Part shown: positions 11,750-23,089 of the stretch, piece after piece
Layout of the letters: each line of letters opens with the position of its first letter
How positions within the stretch are numbered: the first letter of the stretch is position 1
Source of the DNA: Quercus robur
Taxonomy: Eukaryota > Streptophyta > Magnoliopsida > Fagales > Fagaceae
Assembly (NCBI RefSeq): GCF_932294415.1
Contig: NC_065535.1
Location: 70,549,362 to 70,613,361, forward strand
Length of the DNA: 64,000 nt
Reading direction: 5' to 3'
Made by a program: the position numbers and the translations under genes
Notes under the pieces: generated by a model
The model's database searches: none
What the model saw: the letters and a program-made list of their open reading frames with translations, nothing else
Told to the model about the DNA's origin: nothing

Positions 11750-12507
11750 CATTACAACTTGTTCTTCGTGTTCTTCCCAATCAAACCCAACAACGAAGAA
11801 CTCAAACCCAGATTACAAGAACACAAACCCAACAACCAATAACTCAAACCCAGATCAAAACACAAATGGAAAAAAGGAAAAAAAAAAAAAAGAAAGAAAG
11901 AAAGAAAGAGAGAGATCAAACACAAACACAGACCCAGATCACAAATAGAGATCAAACACAAATGAAACCTAGATGACAACCCAAACCAAAATCATTGGCG
12001 GACCCAACCACTGATCCATGTTCACAACACCCACATGCAAGACTCCAAAATTTTCCCATTGTTTTCACGACATCAAGTCCCCATGGCCTCCATGATCAAA
12101 TCCTCGAAGATCAGCCTCTTGATCTGCTCGCCGTGGTCAATATTTAAGTGTAAGGTTTTGAACGGAGATGAGATTTTGAGATTAGAGAGATTGGGATCAA
12201 ATTGGCAGTGCGTAGTGGAGAAGAATTTGTCTCCAAATCATTCACAAACCTAATCTCCTCCGCCAAACCTAGCGAGTTCACCAAAACCACCGAAGTTGCG
12301 GTGCTCTTCTTCACTGGAAAAGGCAACCTCAACGCCCGAGCTAGATCGGCATGGTTGAGATTAACACGAACCGACTTGATCCATCTTGGGTTGCTGGGGT
12401 TTGATCATGGGATAGGTTTTGTGGGTCTTCAATTTAAAGGATTAGGGTTTTTCAGATTAGGGATCATGAGATTGTGGGTTCTCTTGATCTTGATCTTGGT
12501 TTTTGAG
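11750..12507 (+). other. Interior of the Mutator-like element, possible captured sequence
   Basis: Richer in GC than the surroundings. An open frame runs from 12202 up to the left edge of the LTR element (reading VRSGEEFVSKSFTNLISSA at about 12205-12260). If the LTR element is taken out, the frame continues a short way beyond 19722. I do not recognise the protein, and the opposite strand is also partly open. A CA/GA-rich tract (11880-11960) precedes it. It could be a captured gene piece (Pack-MULE) or ordinary element interior. Confidence 0.35.
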
Positions 12508-13507
12508 TGATAGACCAAGAATGTATTGACTCCTTGTAATGAATTAACAAATTAATTAGCCAAGTTAATTAATTAATTCAATTAGCATGCAATACGCGTA
12601 GTAGTATAAATAAATCACCAATTAACTAAATGCAGTGAAAAAAATAAATTTACAATGATTTGTTATCGAATAGGGAAAACCTACACGGCAAAAACCCCAC
12701 TGGGTGATTTTAAGGTCACCACTCCCGAGAATTCACTATTATCACAACAAGCGGTTACAAGTAAAGGAATTACAGTACCTTATATCAACCTACAGTTGAA
12801 TCCTTACCCCAATACCCAATTGGACTTGTTTTGTAGTGGTAATCTCTCATTTTCAATGCACAGCTCCCAGTACATGACTAACCGATTTGATGCGCGGATT
12901 CCAGTACATGGCTTACTCACCAACTTGAGGAAGATGTTAGCTGCAAAGTTCTTCAGTTCATCAATATGATGAAGATCACGAAGCTCCTTGGTTACAAAAC
13001 CCTACGGTGTACAAACACAGCAACTTTTTCAAGAGAAAGATGAACAAGGGCAAATTCTGTCTCCGATCACAATTTGCATGAACACAACTTTGCTTCACAC
13101 TCGCGCAACCTTTGACAGCCCTTAACATAATCCTTATATAAGTTTAGGGTTGTGAGAAAAGAAAGCCCAAATATATACACACGGATTGGATGAAAATCAG
13201 TGTTGAAAATTTGTTTTTCATAAACCTCGATAGATAGCTTATCTGTCGAGATAGTTGTCGAGTATCGGGCTTCAGCAGCTTTTAAACCTCGATAGATACT
13301 AGTTGTCGAGTTTTAAAATCCAGCACTTCTTCACTTGTTTCTTGGACAGACTTACATGGCTTTAACACTTATTCCTGAAACCTTGTTCCTTAAAGCATTA
13401 AACAAATCCTAGATCTACCCAATTACAAGTAAAGTGTGTTTTGTTAAAGGATTAGCCAATTATAATTTGACATATGTTCTTAACATTAAATCACATATGT
13501 CTTAACA
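12508..13507 (-). repeat. 3' LTR (left copy)
   Basis: 1,000 bp, aligned end to end with 18718-19716 with scattered substitutions and small indels, so the insertion is not very recent. It contains inverted motifs of the type ctcgatagatagc/gctatcgag at about 13225-13310. Confidence 0.92.
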
Positions 13508-13521
13508 ATCTCTCTCTTTGG
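13508..13521 (-). other. Polypurine tract of the LTR retrotransposon
   Basis: On the coding strand the bases before the 3' LTR read ccaaagagagagat, a purine-rich tract for plus-strand priming. The preceding gtcacgaattg is familiar from copia elements of the Sirevirus group. Confidence 0.75.
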
Positions 13522-14084
13522 CAATTCGTGACAAAACCACAACAAACAAATGAACATATGAGAGAAGTCATAAATCATTCAACTTATACTCACTTGTTGA
13601 ATTACAATAAAATCTATCTTAACATAAACTCTTGAAAACTTTGCAAGAAGAGAGTTTATGAAAAGAAGACTTTGACAACCTGTATTTCTGAAACACTTTA
13701 AACAAAACTCATCACGGCATCTTAGTGTGAAACAGAAATAATAGATTGCATACAGTATATAAGAATCATATGCATAAAGGGAGAAAAGAAACAACACATG
13801 TAAAGATAGGTGAAAGAAAGTAATAACAACCTCAATATATATATATATATATATCAACATAAGTACAAGGTTTGCTATCACTAAGTCGTCACAAAACCGA
13901 TGTACAAAAACAATGTCTCTAAAAGAGAAAGAAAAGAAAAGACACAAAAATTTATCACTACATCCCTCATAAACACTCCCCCTATCACAAAAATCTCCTA
14001 TGCTAATCCTTCCCTTATGTATATGACTACTCTCATATCAAAACTACTTCTCATTTTTGTCATGAGTGACAAAAGATAAGTATC

Positions 14085-14852
14085 TCAAGTAGACATCTCA
14101 TCATCACTGGGCGAGCTAGCACCATCGTCCTCATCAGCACCACCACTATCAGAGCCGTCGTCACTCTCATCCTCGGAAACCGATGGAGATGGAGAAGAAG
14201 CAACAGTGAAACCACCCATGACAGCCTGTCGTTGCGCGATATGACCAACACGGGTGTTCACTTGACACAACTCATCATTGAGTGTGTCAAGACGAGCATC
14301 CATGCTCACAAGCTGTGCCATGAAGGCCTCAAGTGTCACTCCACCCGCAGAAGACGAAGAAGCGGAGGTGGATGGAGCGATAGAAGCTGTCTTACAGAAG
14401 AGAGACGAGAGTTTGTCTTTAGACATAGTCCTCAGATGATTGCAGCCAGGGTAGTCAAGATGCGCTACCCTAGAAACGTGTAGTACCTAGAATACAATAT
14501 CCGGAGTAACTACTATACGCGTACCTCAAACGTGAGAGAAGAAATGAGGTACAAAAGTGTTGAATTCGTGCATATTGGAGTAAAATTTCTATATGATCAC
14601 AGAGGGACAAGTGACCGGGATGTCATATAGTGACCTCCAACCCCTACTGTAAATGACAGTGGGTAGGTTAGTATCGGAAAAATCCGATAAGATGACTTGG
14701 CGTTCCGAATGAATGCCTTGTCACTCTAAAAAGTCTTTTTAGGCTTTGTCATCACAGAACCGTACATGAGAAGGTGTAGGGTCAGAAGAAGAAGAGGATG
14801 CCCCAGAATGAAGAGGGTTTTGGGACGGAGTGGATTTGCGTTTGGGTGCCAT
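14085..14852 (-). pseudogene. Broken extra ORF of the retrotransposon ('putative plant transposon protein' type)
   Basis: The N terminus MAPKRKSTPSQNPLHSG starts at 14852 and stops after RFCDDKA (about 14740). Out-of-frame remains of the next part can be read to about 14450 (pieces like NMHEFNTF and TRIVVTP). The C-terminal part is in a separate frame at 14426-14085, with LDTLNDELCQVNTRVGHIA followed by an acidic Ser/Asp-rich tail ending DDEMST. From memory this N-/C-terminal pair belongs to a protein that Sirevirus-like elements carry between pol and the 3' LTR. Its middle, roughly half of the usual protein, is deleted. Its function is unknown. Confidence 0.65.
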
Positions 14853-14866
14853 AGTGCAAACTAATG

Positions 14867-14868
<2 letters not shown>

Positions 14869-14900
<32 letters not shown>
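14869..14900. repeat. (AG)16 microsatellite
   Basis: Thirty-two bases of perfect AG repeat just upstream (on the minus strand) of the second ORF of the retrotransposon. Confidence 0.95.
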
Positions 14901-14903
<3 letters not shown>

Positions 14904-15399
14904 CAGAAAAGCACCAACAAGGCAAAATAGATGAATATATAGAATTGAAGGTACGTATGCATGAAAATGCATGAACATGTGACATGCAAACTTAAATACA
15001 TTATGGGCTTAGTCCAATTCAAACCTAACAGCACACAACAATTTAACTTATATAGCACACATCTATAATGCATGAAAATATAGTTAAAATGTTCATGAGA
15101 TGCAATGCATGATGATATTAAATCATTTAAACAAATACCCATCCCAAAGATTCGAGATAAACTCATCAATTTTGAAAAACCCCAAAAATGTTCAACAACC
15201 CCAAAAGTTAGGTAAAAAATGCATGAAATGTATGATAAAGAGTGAGAAAGCATCATACCAACTGAAGAATGCAAGGAAGAGACCGAAGAAAGAGTGAGGA
15301 AGTTGAAAAGATTGAGTTTGAGGTTTTTGGGAGAGAGTGAGAACCTTTTCTGTCGAGAGAGATCGGGAAGAAATGAGATAGAAATCGCGCAGATCCAAA

Positions 15400-15660
15400 G
15401 TCATAGAGCTCAATAGATCAAGAGGTGTCGAGATTTAAAACGCGTGAAAAAGCTGTCAAAGAGCTGTCTAGAATCTATTGAGAGGTGTCCACAACTAAAG
15501 GATCTCGATGGATCAAGGTAGCTATCGAGCATCCAGAAAGTTTTTCGATGGATCGAAGTAGCTATTGAAAAGCTATCAAGAATGAGATAAAAAGAAGCTG
15601 AAGGGTTTCGATAGATAGCCTAGCTATCAAGAGGTATCCAGCAGCTGTTAAGATTGCTTA
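15400..15660. repeat. Cluster of cgatagat/gctatcgag inverted motifs in the retrotransposon
   Basis: Words such as tcgatggatcaaggtagc, gctatcgagcatc, tcgatggatcgaagtagc and tcgatagatagcctagctat recur at roughly 50-60 base spacing. The same kind of motif is in both LTRs (13225-13310 and 19437-19520). It lies between the gag remnant and the second ORF, in non-coding internal DNA. Confidence 0.7.
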
Positions 15661-16935
15661 AAAACAGTTTTTCAAGATAAGAAAAACACAGACATGAATG
15701 CAATCAAGTATGCTACACAACCAAAAATCCAAACAACATTTTAAGCTCTCAAAATCATCTTTCAACAAGAAAAATGTTAAGCACATAGATACAAAACACA
15801 CACACACACACACTAAATAAGTCTAACCAATTTTATATTTCAAAAACAAGTTAAGATAGTTTAGTGAGCATACATTAACACATGTATTCCTTGTGATAGC
15901 TAATATCACATTGTACCTGCACATGTATCAAAAGTAGCAAAGAATATTGCGTGTTATATGTGAAAAACATCGAAAGATTGCATAAGTGTCTACATATTAT
16001 GACGATCTGAGATATGAGAAAATCACTTTAACTCACACACAATCATAACTGTTTGATAGGGACTATCACCTTCGAGGTATATCCTATAACTCCCACATCT
16101 TCTAGAATACACGTTTGCAATCATATATAAAGCACTTTGATTCTTTTTGCTTTTATTTTTCTTTGCATATTTCTTTTGAGCAAACTATGCATGGGCATAT
16201 AAGAGATAGAAAAGAAATACTCAATGATGTTAAGCATTTGACATTCCACTTTTGTTATACTGAAGCATACAAATGTCATTTCATGATTGGCGGGTAACAG
16301 TGGTGAGATGGTTATTTATGCCTTTCTCCTAGGATTTTCTAGTCATTCCCGTCAAAAAGAGTGATACAAGTGTCAAGTACAAGAGATTAATTGACCTTAC
16401 TCATCACAAACACGAGCCACAAAGCTTACTTGCTTAGTTGTGCATAGAGATGTTCATCTAAACTACAAAAGATACAAATTTTAGAAAATTTTGTTTCAAT
16501 GGCCATCCAAAGTACACAAGTACAAAAGTACACAAACACACTATTTTTGTATATTTTTTTTATTTTTCAATTTTTTTTATATGAAAAAATAAATAAAGCA
16601 AAACTGAAAAACAAATAAATAAAATATGTTAAACAAAGCAATGCATAAAACTAGACGACTCAAAACACGAAAGCAAAACACACAAGTAATGCAAAAAAAA
16701 AAAAAAAAAAAAAGGGGGGGGAGAGAGAAAAAAAGTGACCAAATCACTTGGAGCCTTTTTCCTTCCACGCCTTAGAAGAACCTTTTTGTTCAGCAAACCC
16801 TTGATTCGGCGGTGAAGGGAAAGAATTGAAATTGTTCAAGTTCGAAAGGAACATGAGAGCTTTGAAAAGATCTCCAAGAGGAGCAAAGGAGGATGGAAAC
16901 TAATTCAGGTTTCCCGATGAGATCATGCTGTTGCT

Positions 16936-18645
16936 CTATTGAGTGGCTAACCACTTGTAGCAATTAAGTCGAGTATGTCTAGCTGCTCCACAGTGATGAC
17001 AGAGATGCTGCTTCTTCTGTTCAGACTTTTGATTGTTACCCTTTTTTGCCCTAGGGTTTTTATTTTCTTTCTTATCAAGCTTAGAGAGTGCTCCTAAGAT
17101 AGATTTACCCTTGTCTATATTTTCACTAGTTAATTCATTTTTAATATCATTGTTCTCAGATTCAACATTATTAGCAAGAGGAACAAAAGTAGTAGTACTA
17201 AAAGAAGCAATACTAGGAGAAGAGAAATCATACCCTAAACCGGTTCGATCGAAAGCAGATTTTTGAAGACTAAGCATCTCGTCAAGTTTTGCACTTAAAG
17301 TCCTCTTTAGCTTAGTTTTGACTTGGAACAATTCTACCTCAAGCTTCTTAGTCTTCTCAGCCAATAAGTTATTCTTAAATCTCAGTGCTCTAATGATCTG
17401 ATTGGCTTTATCAAACTTCGTCGAGATTTCTTCTCGTTCATTCTCCACTTCACTGAGCTTCTTAGTGGCTAACCTATATAGCTTCTCATGCTTTTTCGAA
17501 ACCTTGTATAACTTTGCATAGGCTGTGTGGATGTCATCTTACTCATCCATCTTTTCAAACTTAGACTCCACCAAGTCTTCTTCTTCATCCAATTTTCAAC
17601 AATCCCCTCAATAGGATTTACGGTGGTAGTGAAGGCATTTAGGATTCCATCATCCTCATTATCAGAGTCATCCTCAGGCTTGGTGTCACTCAAGGTTGCA
17701 GCAAGTGCCTTACTTTTGCTAATGGTCTTGAGATAAATAGGGGACTTTTGTTTCATGTGACCGAAGTTTTGACACCCAAAGCACTTTGGTCCTGAGAAAA
17801 CAATGTATTGATTATCATTCCTAGCATCCTTCTTCCCCTTATCTTAGCTCTTGAACTGTGAGGAACTAGATTTGCTTACGGTCCTTGTCGAAGCCCTTCC
17901 CATTGGCATTCTTCATGAACCTCTTGAATTGCCTTGTAATGTAGGACTTCATTTTAGAATCTTCATCCTCTGAAGACTCATCCATGTCACTGCTCTTAGC
18001 CTTCAGTGCCATGCTCTTGCTTTTACCCGATTTCCCTGTCCTTGTCAAACCCAACTTATAGGTTTGCGGATTGCCAACCAGCTCTGTCAAAGGAATTTTG
18101 TCAATATCCTTCGATTCCTCAATTGCGGTGATCTTGACATGAAATTTCTCAGGTAGAGATCTAAGCACATTTCTAACAATCTTGGGTTTGGGAATGGTTT
18201 CCCCAAGATGAAAAGCTAAGTTCACTATGTCCTTGAACTTGGCATAGAACTCATCAAATGACTCATCCTCCTCCATCTTAATCTCTTCAAAACTTGTACT
18301 AAGCCTCTGAAGTTTTGAATCATTGACAGCCTTGGTTCCTTCATAGGTTGTCTAGAGAATGGTCCATGCTTCCTTAACAGTTTCAGTAGAGGAAATCTTC
18401 TTGAATTCTTCATTTGTGACTGCACTGAATAACGCATTCAATACCCTGCTATTGAAGTTTGCTACCTTAATCTTAGCATCATCCCAGTCGGCCGGTGCTT
18501 CCGTAGGCTTGGTCTAGCCTATCTCCATAGCTTGCCACACCTTTTCATCTAATGATTGCAAGAAAGCTCTTATGCGTACTTTCCAGTATGCATAGTTAGT
18601 GCCATCAAATAAAGGAGGTATAATAAGAGATTGTCCTCTATCCAT
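16936..18645 (-). pseudogene. Degenerate copia-type gag
   Basis: The N-terminal part starts at 18645 with MDRGQSLIIPPLFDGTNYAY, the usual start of a plant copia gag, and continues as the UBN2-type gag region (ESFDEFYAKFKDIVNLAF at about 18264-18210) to about 17866. After a frame break come an Asp/Glu-rich stretch and a first zinc knuckle at about 17790-17745, CFGCQNFGHMKQKS, which has lost its last cysteine. A further break leads to a coiled-coil-like segment and an intact CCHC knuckle, CHHCGAARHTRLNC (about 17000-16950), with a stop at 16938-16936. Two expected tryptophan codons are TAG stops (18513-18515 region and about 18352). It is not translatable as one protein. Confidence 0.85.
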
Positions 18646-18704
18646 GACAAACAGGGGTCAACGGATCACACAACAAAGATTAAAACCTAATCAGAGTATG
18701 CCTA

Positions 18705-18715
18705 CTCTGATACCA
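18705..18715 (-). other. Primer binding site (initiator tRNA-Met)
   Basis: On the coding strand the sequence two bases after the 5' LTR reads tggtatcagag, complementary to the 3' end of plant initiator tRNA-Met, the standard primer of copia elements. Confidence 0.88.
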
Positions 18716-18717
18716 CT

Positions 18718-19716
18718 TGATAGACCAAGAATATATTGACCCCTTATGATGAATTAACAAATTAATTAGCCAAGTTAATTAATTAATTCAATTAGAATGC
18801 AATACGCGTGGTAGCACAAACAAATCACCAATTAACTAAATGCAATGGAAAAAATAAATTAAGACGGTGATTTGTTTACGAATGGGGAAAACCTACACAG
18901 TAAAAACTCCACCAGGTGATTTTAAGGTCACGACTCTCGAGAATTCACTATTATCATAATAAGCGGTTACAAGTAAAGGAATCCCAATATCTTATACCAA
19001 CCTACAGTTGAATCCTTACCCCCAATACCCAATTGAACTTGTTCTGTAGTGACAATCTCTCTTTTTCAATGCACGGCTCTCAATACATGACTAACCAATT
19101 CGATGCGCGGATCCCAGTTGCGGCTTACTCACCAACTTGAGAAAGATGTTGGCTGCAAAGTTCTTCAATTCATCAACACAATGAAGATCACAAAGCTCAT
19201 TGGTTACAAAACCCTACGGTGTACAAACACAGCAGCTTCTTCAAGTGAAAGATGAACTAGGACAAATTCTGTCTCCGATCACAATTTGTATGAACACAAT
19301 TTCACTTCACATTTGCGCAACCTTTGACAGCCCTTAAAATAATCCTTGTATATGTTTAAGGTTGTAAGAAAAGAAAGCCCAACCATATACACACGGATTA
19401 GATGAAAATCAAAGCTAAAAATCTGTTTTTCATAAACCTCGATAGATAGCTTATCTATCGAGATAGCTGAGTATCGGGCTTTAGTAGCTTTTAAACCTCG
19501 ATAGATACTAGCTGTTGAGCTTTAAAATCCAACACTTCTTCACTTGTTTCTTGGACAGACTTGCATGGTTTTAACACTTATTCTTGAAACCTTATTCCTT
19601 GAAGCGTTAAACAAATCATATATCTACCCAATTACAAGTAAAGTGTATTTTGTCAAAGGATTAGCCAATTCTAATTTGACATATGTTCCTAACATTAAAT
19701 CACATATGTCCTAACA
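18718..19716 (-). repeat. 5' LTR (right copy)
   Basis: 999 bp, matching 12508-13507 over its full length. In minus orientation this LTR would carry the promoter. It starts TGTTAGGACATATG and ends TTGGTCTATCA. Confidence 0.92.
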
Positions 19717-20273
19717 TTGAGTGGTCATGCTGTTTGGCTCTTGAGATCGAGAGAGGTGTTCTTGTTAAGAATGGATGGGAGAGCTCGAGTTTAGTGTGTG
19801 TGAGAGAGTGAGAGATGAGAACACGATGAGAGCTTCTTCTTCTTCTTTTTTTCTTTTTTTTTTTTCTCTGAATGAGAACACAGTGGAGCTTGAGCTTCAA
19901 TCTTTATAGCTTAAAAAAATAATTTTTTTTTGTTTTTTTTAATTAAAATTAAAATTGAGAAATCTAGCTTTATATTTTTAATAATATTTTTAATAAAATT
20001 AAAATTAAAATTGAAAAAACTAACATGGCGCTGACGTGGTATATTTAAAAATGCCAGATAATTATTTTTAATAATATTTTAATGGCCACATCAGCAAGCA
20101 AGACACTTCATCTGCCACGTAGGAGGTTTCTGTTAGTAAGTTGACGGTAGGGACCATTTTAAAAACAATTTTCTTTTTTTAGGGACTACATTAGTAACGA
20201 AATCAATTTTGGGACCAAAATGGGAATTAACCCAAAATGTAGGAAATAAAAGTGCATTTTTGCCAATAAATAA

Positions 20274-22504
20274 ATAACGCACACAATCAATATCAGACAC
20301 ACAAACATACACTCACACAAATAATATATAAATTTATAATAAAAAGAGATACACTTTCAACTCACAAACACTCACTATTTACTCTTAAAGTCAAAGATAC
20401 CAATAGTCAGATAGATAAAAAGAGATTCATGAGAGAGAGAGATCTGTGATTTATTTTATTGGTTGGTTTTGGGATATATGGATTGTTTTGTGTTGTTTAG
20501 TTTTGGGTTGAATTGATCTATGTTAAAGTGTGCAAGATTTAAGTCAAGGTGTACATAAACATTTTAAAGGTAAATTAAACTAATAAAATAATATTTTATA
20601 CATTTAATATTATTGCCAATTGGATAGTGTAGATATGATGACATCTTAATCATTCAGGTATAGCAAGCATCAGTGTTGCCTAGGTTTAACATAGCTATTA
20701 CAATAAATCATAAATGATAAATTGTTACTCATTCTAATTTGAACTTATGAGTAAAATTAATTTTTTTTTATTTACTAGTCACAATTAGTAATAATTTTTC
20801 ACCTAAGTTTTGTTGTAAAAGTGTTATGAAATTTTTGTGGACATAGTATATCTAATATGAAAGGTGTTATTTGGTAATAGATAGTTGTGAACTATTTGAT
20901 ATTATGCCAAATGCTCTTTTTATTTATTTTTTTTTCAAAGCAGAAGATTTGTCGTTAATGTTGTAGAATATATTACAAATAGAGAAGTGTTGTCACAGTT
21001 GCATGGGCTACATGGACGAATAGGAAGAAGTCAGACATGGAGAGGCTAGTTGGTGCTACCAGTATCTAGAGGAGTATAGGGTGATTTTGAAGTGGGCTTG
21101 CAGTTTGCACATGATGTGGGGATCCATGAGTTCAGTTTAGAGGGTGATTCTCTAGTTATTTCCAATGCTCTAAGCTAGCAGTCCCCTCCCCCTTCCTCTG
21201 GGGCTCAGGTTGTTTATGGAATTAATGTTGTATACCATATCCTTCCATCAAAAAAAGAAACAAAAAATGATGTATACCATATCCTTGATTTCCTTGGAGT
21301 TGAGATTTTCTATGTTTGTAGGCAGGGTAATAAACCTGCACATTTGCTAGTTAACATGTTTAGAGTTTGTTTGGTATTGTTATTTAAATAATAGTTTTCA
21401 GTGTTTAAACACCACAATACATCTTTTGACAAGGCTTTTTAACTCACGTATTTTTACAACACTTAAACAATGTTAATAGAAATCTCTTACTAAACGGCCC
21501 TTAGGCATTGAAAATTTTTTCTACTTTGATCGAAAAAAGTCCTTATTTCTAAGAACAAGCTCTTCTCCATGGCAAACTTTTGACTTTTAAGTGTAAATAA
21601 AAGTCTTTGTCTTCCCATAGGAAAAAAAAAGTGTTGTCTTGATTGTTGATGTGGCTTCCAATTTCATTAAAGAATTAGGACTTATTGTTATTGGCAACTC
21701 GTAGAGCCGGTGTTTTATAATTTTCAAACCTCTTTTTTTTTTTTGGCTAACAAGTTAGAATTCAAAGATGTTTCTTCAAAAAAAAAAAAATAATAATAAT
21801 ACAGTTAGGATTCAAACCTCTGTGTTGAGAAAAGAAAGATAATATTTTCTATAATGCAATTTCTTAAAATATCATGTTAGCAAAATAAGAGCAGTGTTAT
21901 ATTTACGGTTACAAATAATTGAAATGTCATGCCCAGTAAACTGAAATCTTGATCACAATTTTCTATCACAGTAACATAATTTAAATATTACTATAACTAG
22001 ATCTTGATCATCATTTAACAAATACACCATACATTTTATTCTTTATTTTGCAATTCATCCTATTAAAATAATCCACTTTCTAGCCATATTAACAGCAATA
22101 ATACTAGCAACAACTCACAACCAAACTCACCGCTGTCACTACCATTGTACACCATGACCCACCGTGACACAATGCCAAGACCCACCCCACCGCTGATCTG
22201 AACCCAATGCCACCGTCAATTTGAACCAAATAGCAAGTTGGGAATGGATTTTGCATTTTTTGCATTCCCAGAGGAAATGCTCTTAAAAAAGTGAATTTAA
22301 AAAAAAAAAAATTTATATTTAGTTCAATTTCAAAATGGGATATCATAAGCATTAAGGACAAAATTTGAAGAAACTCTCTCTCTCTCTCTCTAAAAGAATC
22401 ATTTAAAATTAAGGTCAAATACACTATTAGTCCATGAAGTTTGTCTATTGAGCATACCTTTACCTTAGAAGCACATAAAATTATAAATCAATTATCAAAC
22501 ACGT
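20274..22504. other. Intergenic, one LINE relic, otherwise no gene
   Basis: AT-rich DNA between the Mutator-like element and the duplicated B3 flanks. Apart from the LINE relic at 20980-21365 it holds poly-A/T runs, a (TC)n tract at 22375-22391, and a C-rich stretch (22120-22240) of repeated cccaccg/gaacccaatgcc words with no recognisable protein. Confidence 0.5.
20980..21365 (+). mobile_element. Decayed LINE RNase H relic
   Basis: Fragments of the end of a plant LINE ORF2 can be read in shifting frames: AWATWTNRKK (about 21002-21032) from the segment before RNase H, then FSLEGDSLVISNALS (about 21131-21175) and FYVCRQGNKPAHLL (about 21310-21350) from the RNase H domain. Stops and a duplicated piece (gtataccatatccttc at 21229 and gtataccatatccttg at 21273, about 44 bases apart) break it. 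It is older than the other LINE copies here. Confidence 0.7.
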
Positions 22505-22850
22505 ATGAAGAAATAAATTCACATCTCTTACTAGTTACTATTGTAAAAACCTCATCTAGACAATAATATATTTAACTTCTCTTTTCCTTTTCGCAGATAC
22601 TGTCAAAACTAAAAATCTTAATTTAGTTGCATAAAATTTCAAATCCAGCAATTCTTAAGAATCTTATGACGAAAAGGATCATATAAGAAATAATGAGAGT
22701 TACATGAGAAAAACACGTAATACATAAATGGTCATATATATGTACCACACGAGATCAACTTTGTTACTATGATAGAAAAATTGTGATAGTAAATAATTGA
22801 AATGTCATGTCTAGTAGAGAGAGGATTAATTGCTCGAAGCAGATAATATT
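22505..22850. repeat. Duplicated B3-flank segment (copy B)
   Basis: Aligns with 960-1240 and 23305-23540. Near its end (22812-22838) it jumps to agagagaggattaattgctc, the very end of the B3 coding region as seen in the copies ending at 24061 and 24731, and then leaves homology after about 12 coding bases. It carries a flank but no B3 gene. Confidence 0.65.
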
Positions 22851-23089
22851 ATAATACATGCATTTATATGTTGGAGTTTTTGGTTGACAAGAATCTTGTC
22901 CTTGCTCACAAAGTACTTAGTCAGAAAGATAGCAGATAATATTAAGTTAACTAACATTTACATAACACAAGATTAAGATATTGCTGCATTCCAGCCTTTG
23001 ATTGACAAGATCCATGTACCATGTATGCAGCCATAGACTGTGTGCCAATGAATGTACAGACATAGGCCCCAAGAATTTGCACGCACACA

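Larger units (their letters stand above)
12508..19716 (-). mobile_element. LTR retrotransposon (copia, Sirevirus-like), pol-deleted, with 5-bp TSD
   Basis: A 7,209-bp element in minus orientation, bounded by two LTRs of about 1.0 kb (12508-13507 and 18718-19716) that begin TGTTA and end ATCA on the coding strand. The 5-mer ttgag flanks it at 12503-12507 and 19717-19721. A primer binding site complementary to initiator tRNA-Met lies just inside the right LTR and a purine tract just inside the left. Internally there is a broken gag (18645-16936) and a broken second ORF (14852-14085), but no protease, integrase, reverse transcriptase or RNase H. The CCHC gag, the tract next to TTGTCACRAATTGCC-like sequence and the extra ORF before the 3' LTR suggest the Sirevirus lineage. 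It can move only if helped in trans, and probably not at all. Confidence 0.9.
10314..20264. mobile_element. Mutator-like element with long TIRs, host of two nested insertions
   Basis: The left end (from ggcgaaaatacacttttggt) and the right end (reverse complement from ggcaaaaatgcacttttatt) form inverted repeats of roughly 300 bp. The left arm is 10314-10523 continued at 11588-11640; the right arm is about 19965-20264. The 9-mer aataaataa flanks both ends (10305-10313 and 20265-20273), as expected for Mutator insertions, though the word is low in complexity. The left arm is interrupted by a hAT element and the interior by an LTR retrotransposon. Without them the element would be about 1.7 kb. 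No transposase is seen, so it is non-autonomous. Its interior (11750-12507 and 19722-19900) is richer in GC than the arms and may be captured host sequence. Confidence 0.85.

Noticed and set aside
13579..13947. 122-residue ORF just inside the retrotransposon
   Set aside because: Hydrophobic low-complexity reading of internal element DNA on the minus strand, crossing an AT microsatellite; it resembles no pol domain.
16577..16768. ORF in the retrotransposon with many Phe
   Set aside because: Translation of an A/T-run region with no similarity to retroelement proteins.
22104..22424. 106-residue minus-strand ORF
   Set aside because: Driven by a (GA)n tract and a C-rich repeat; no recognisable domain.
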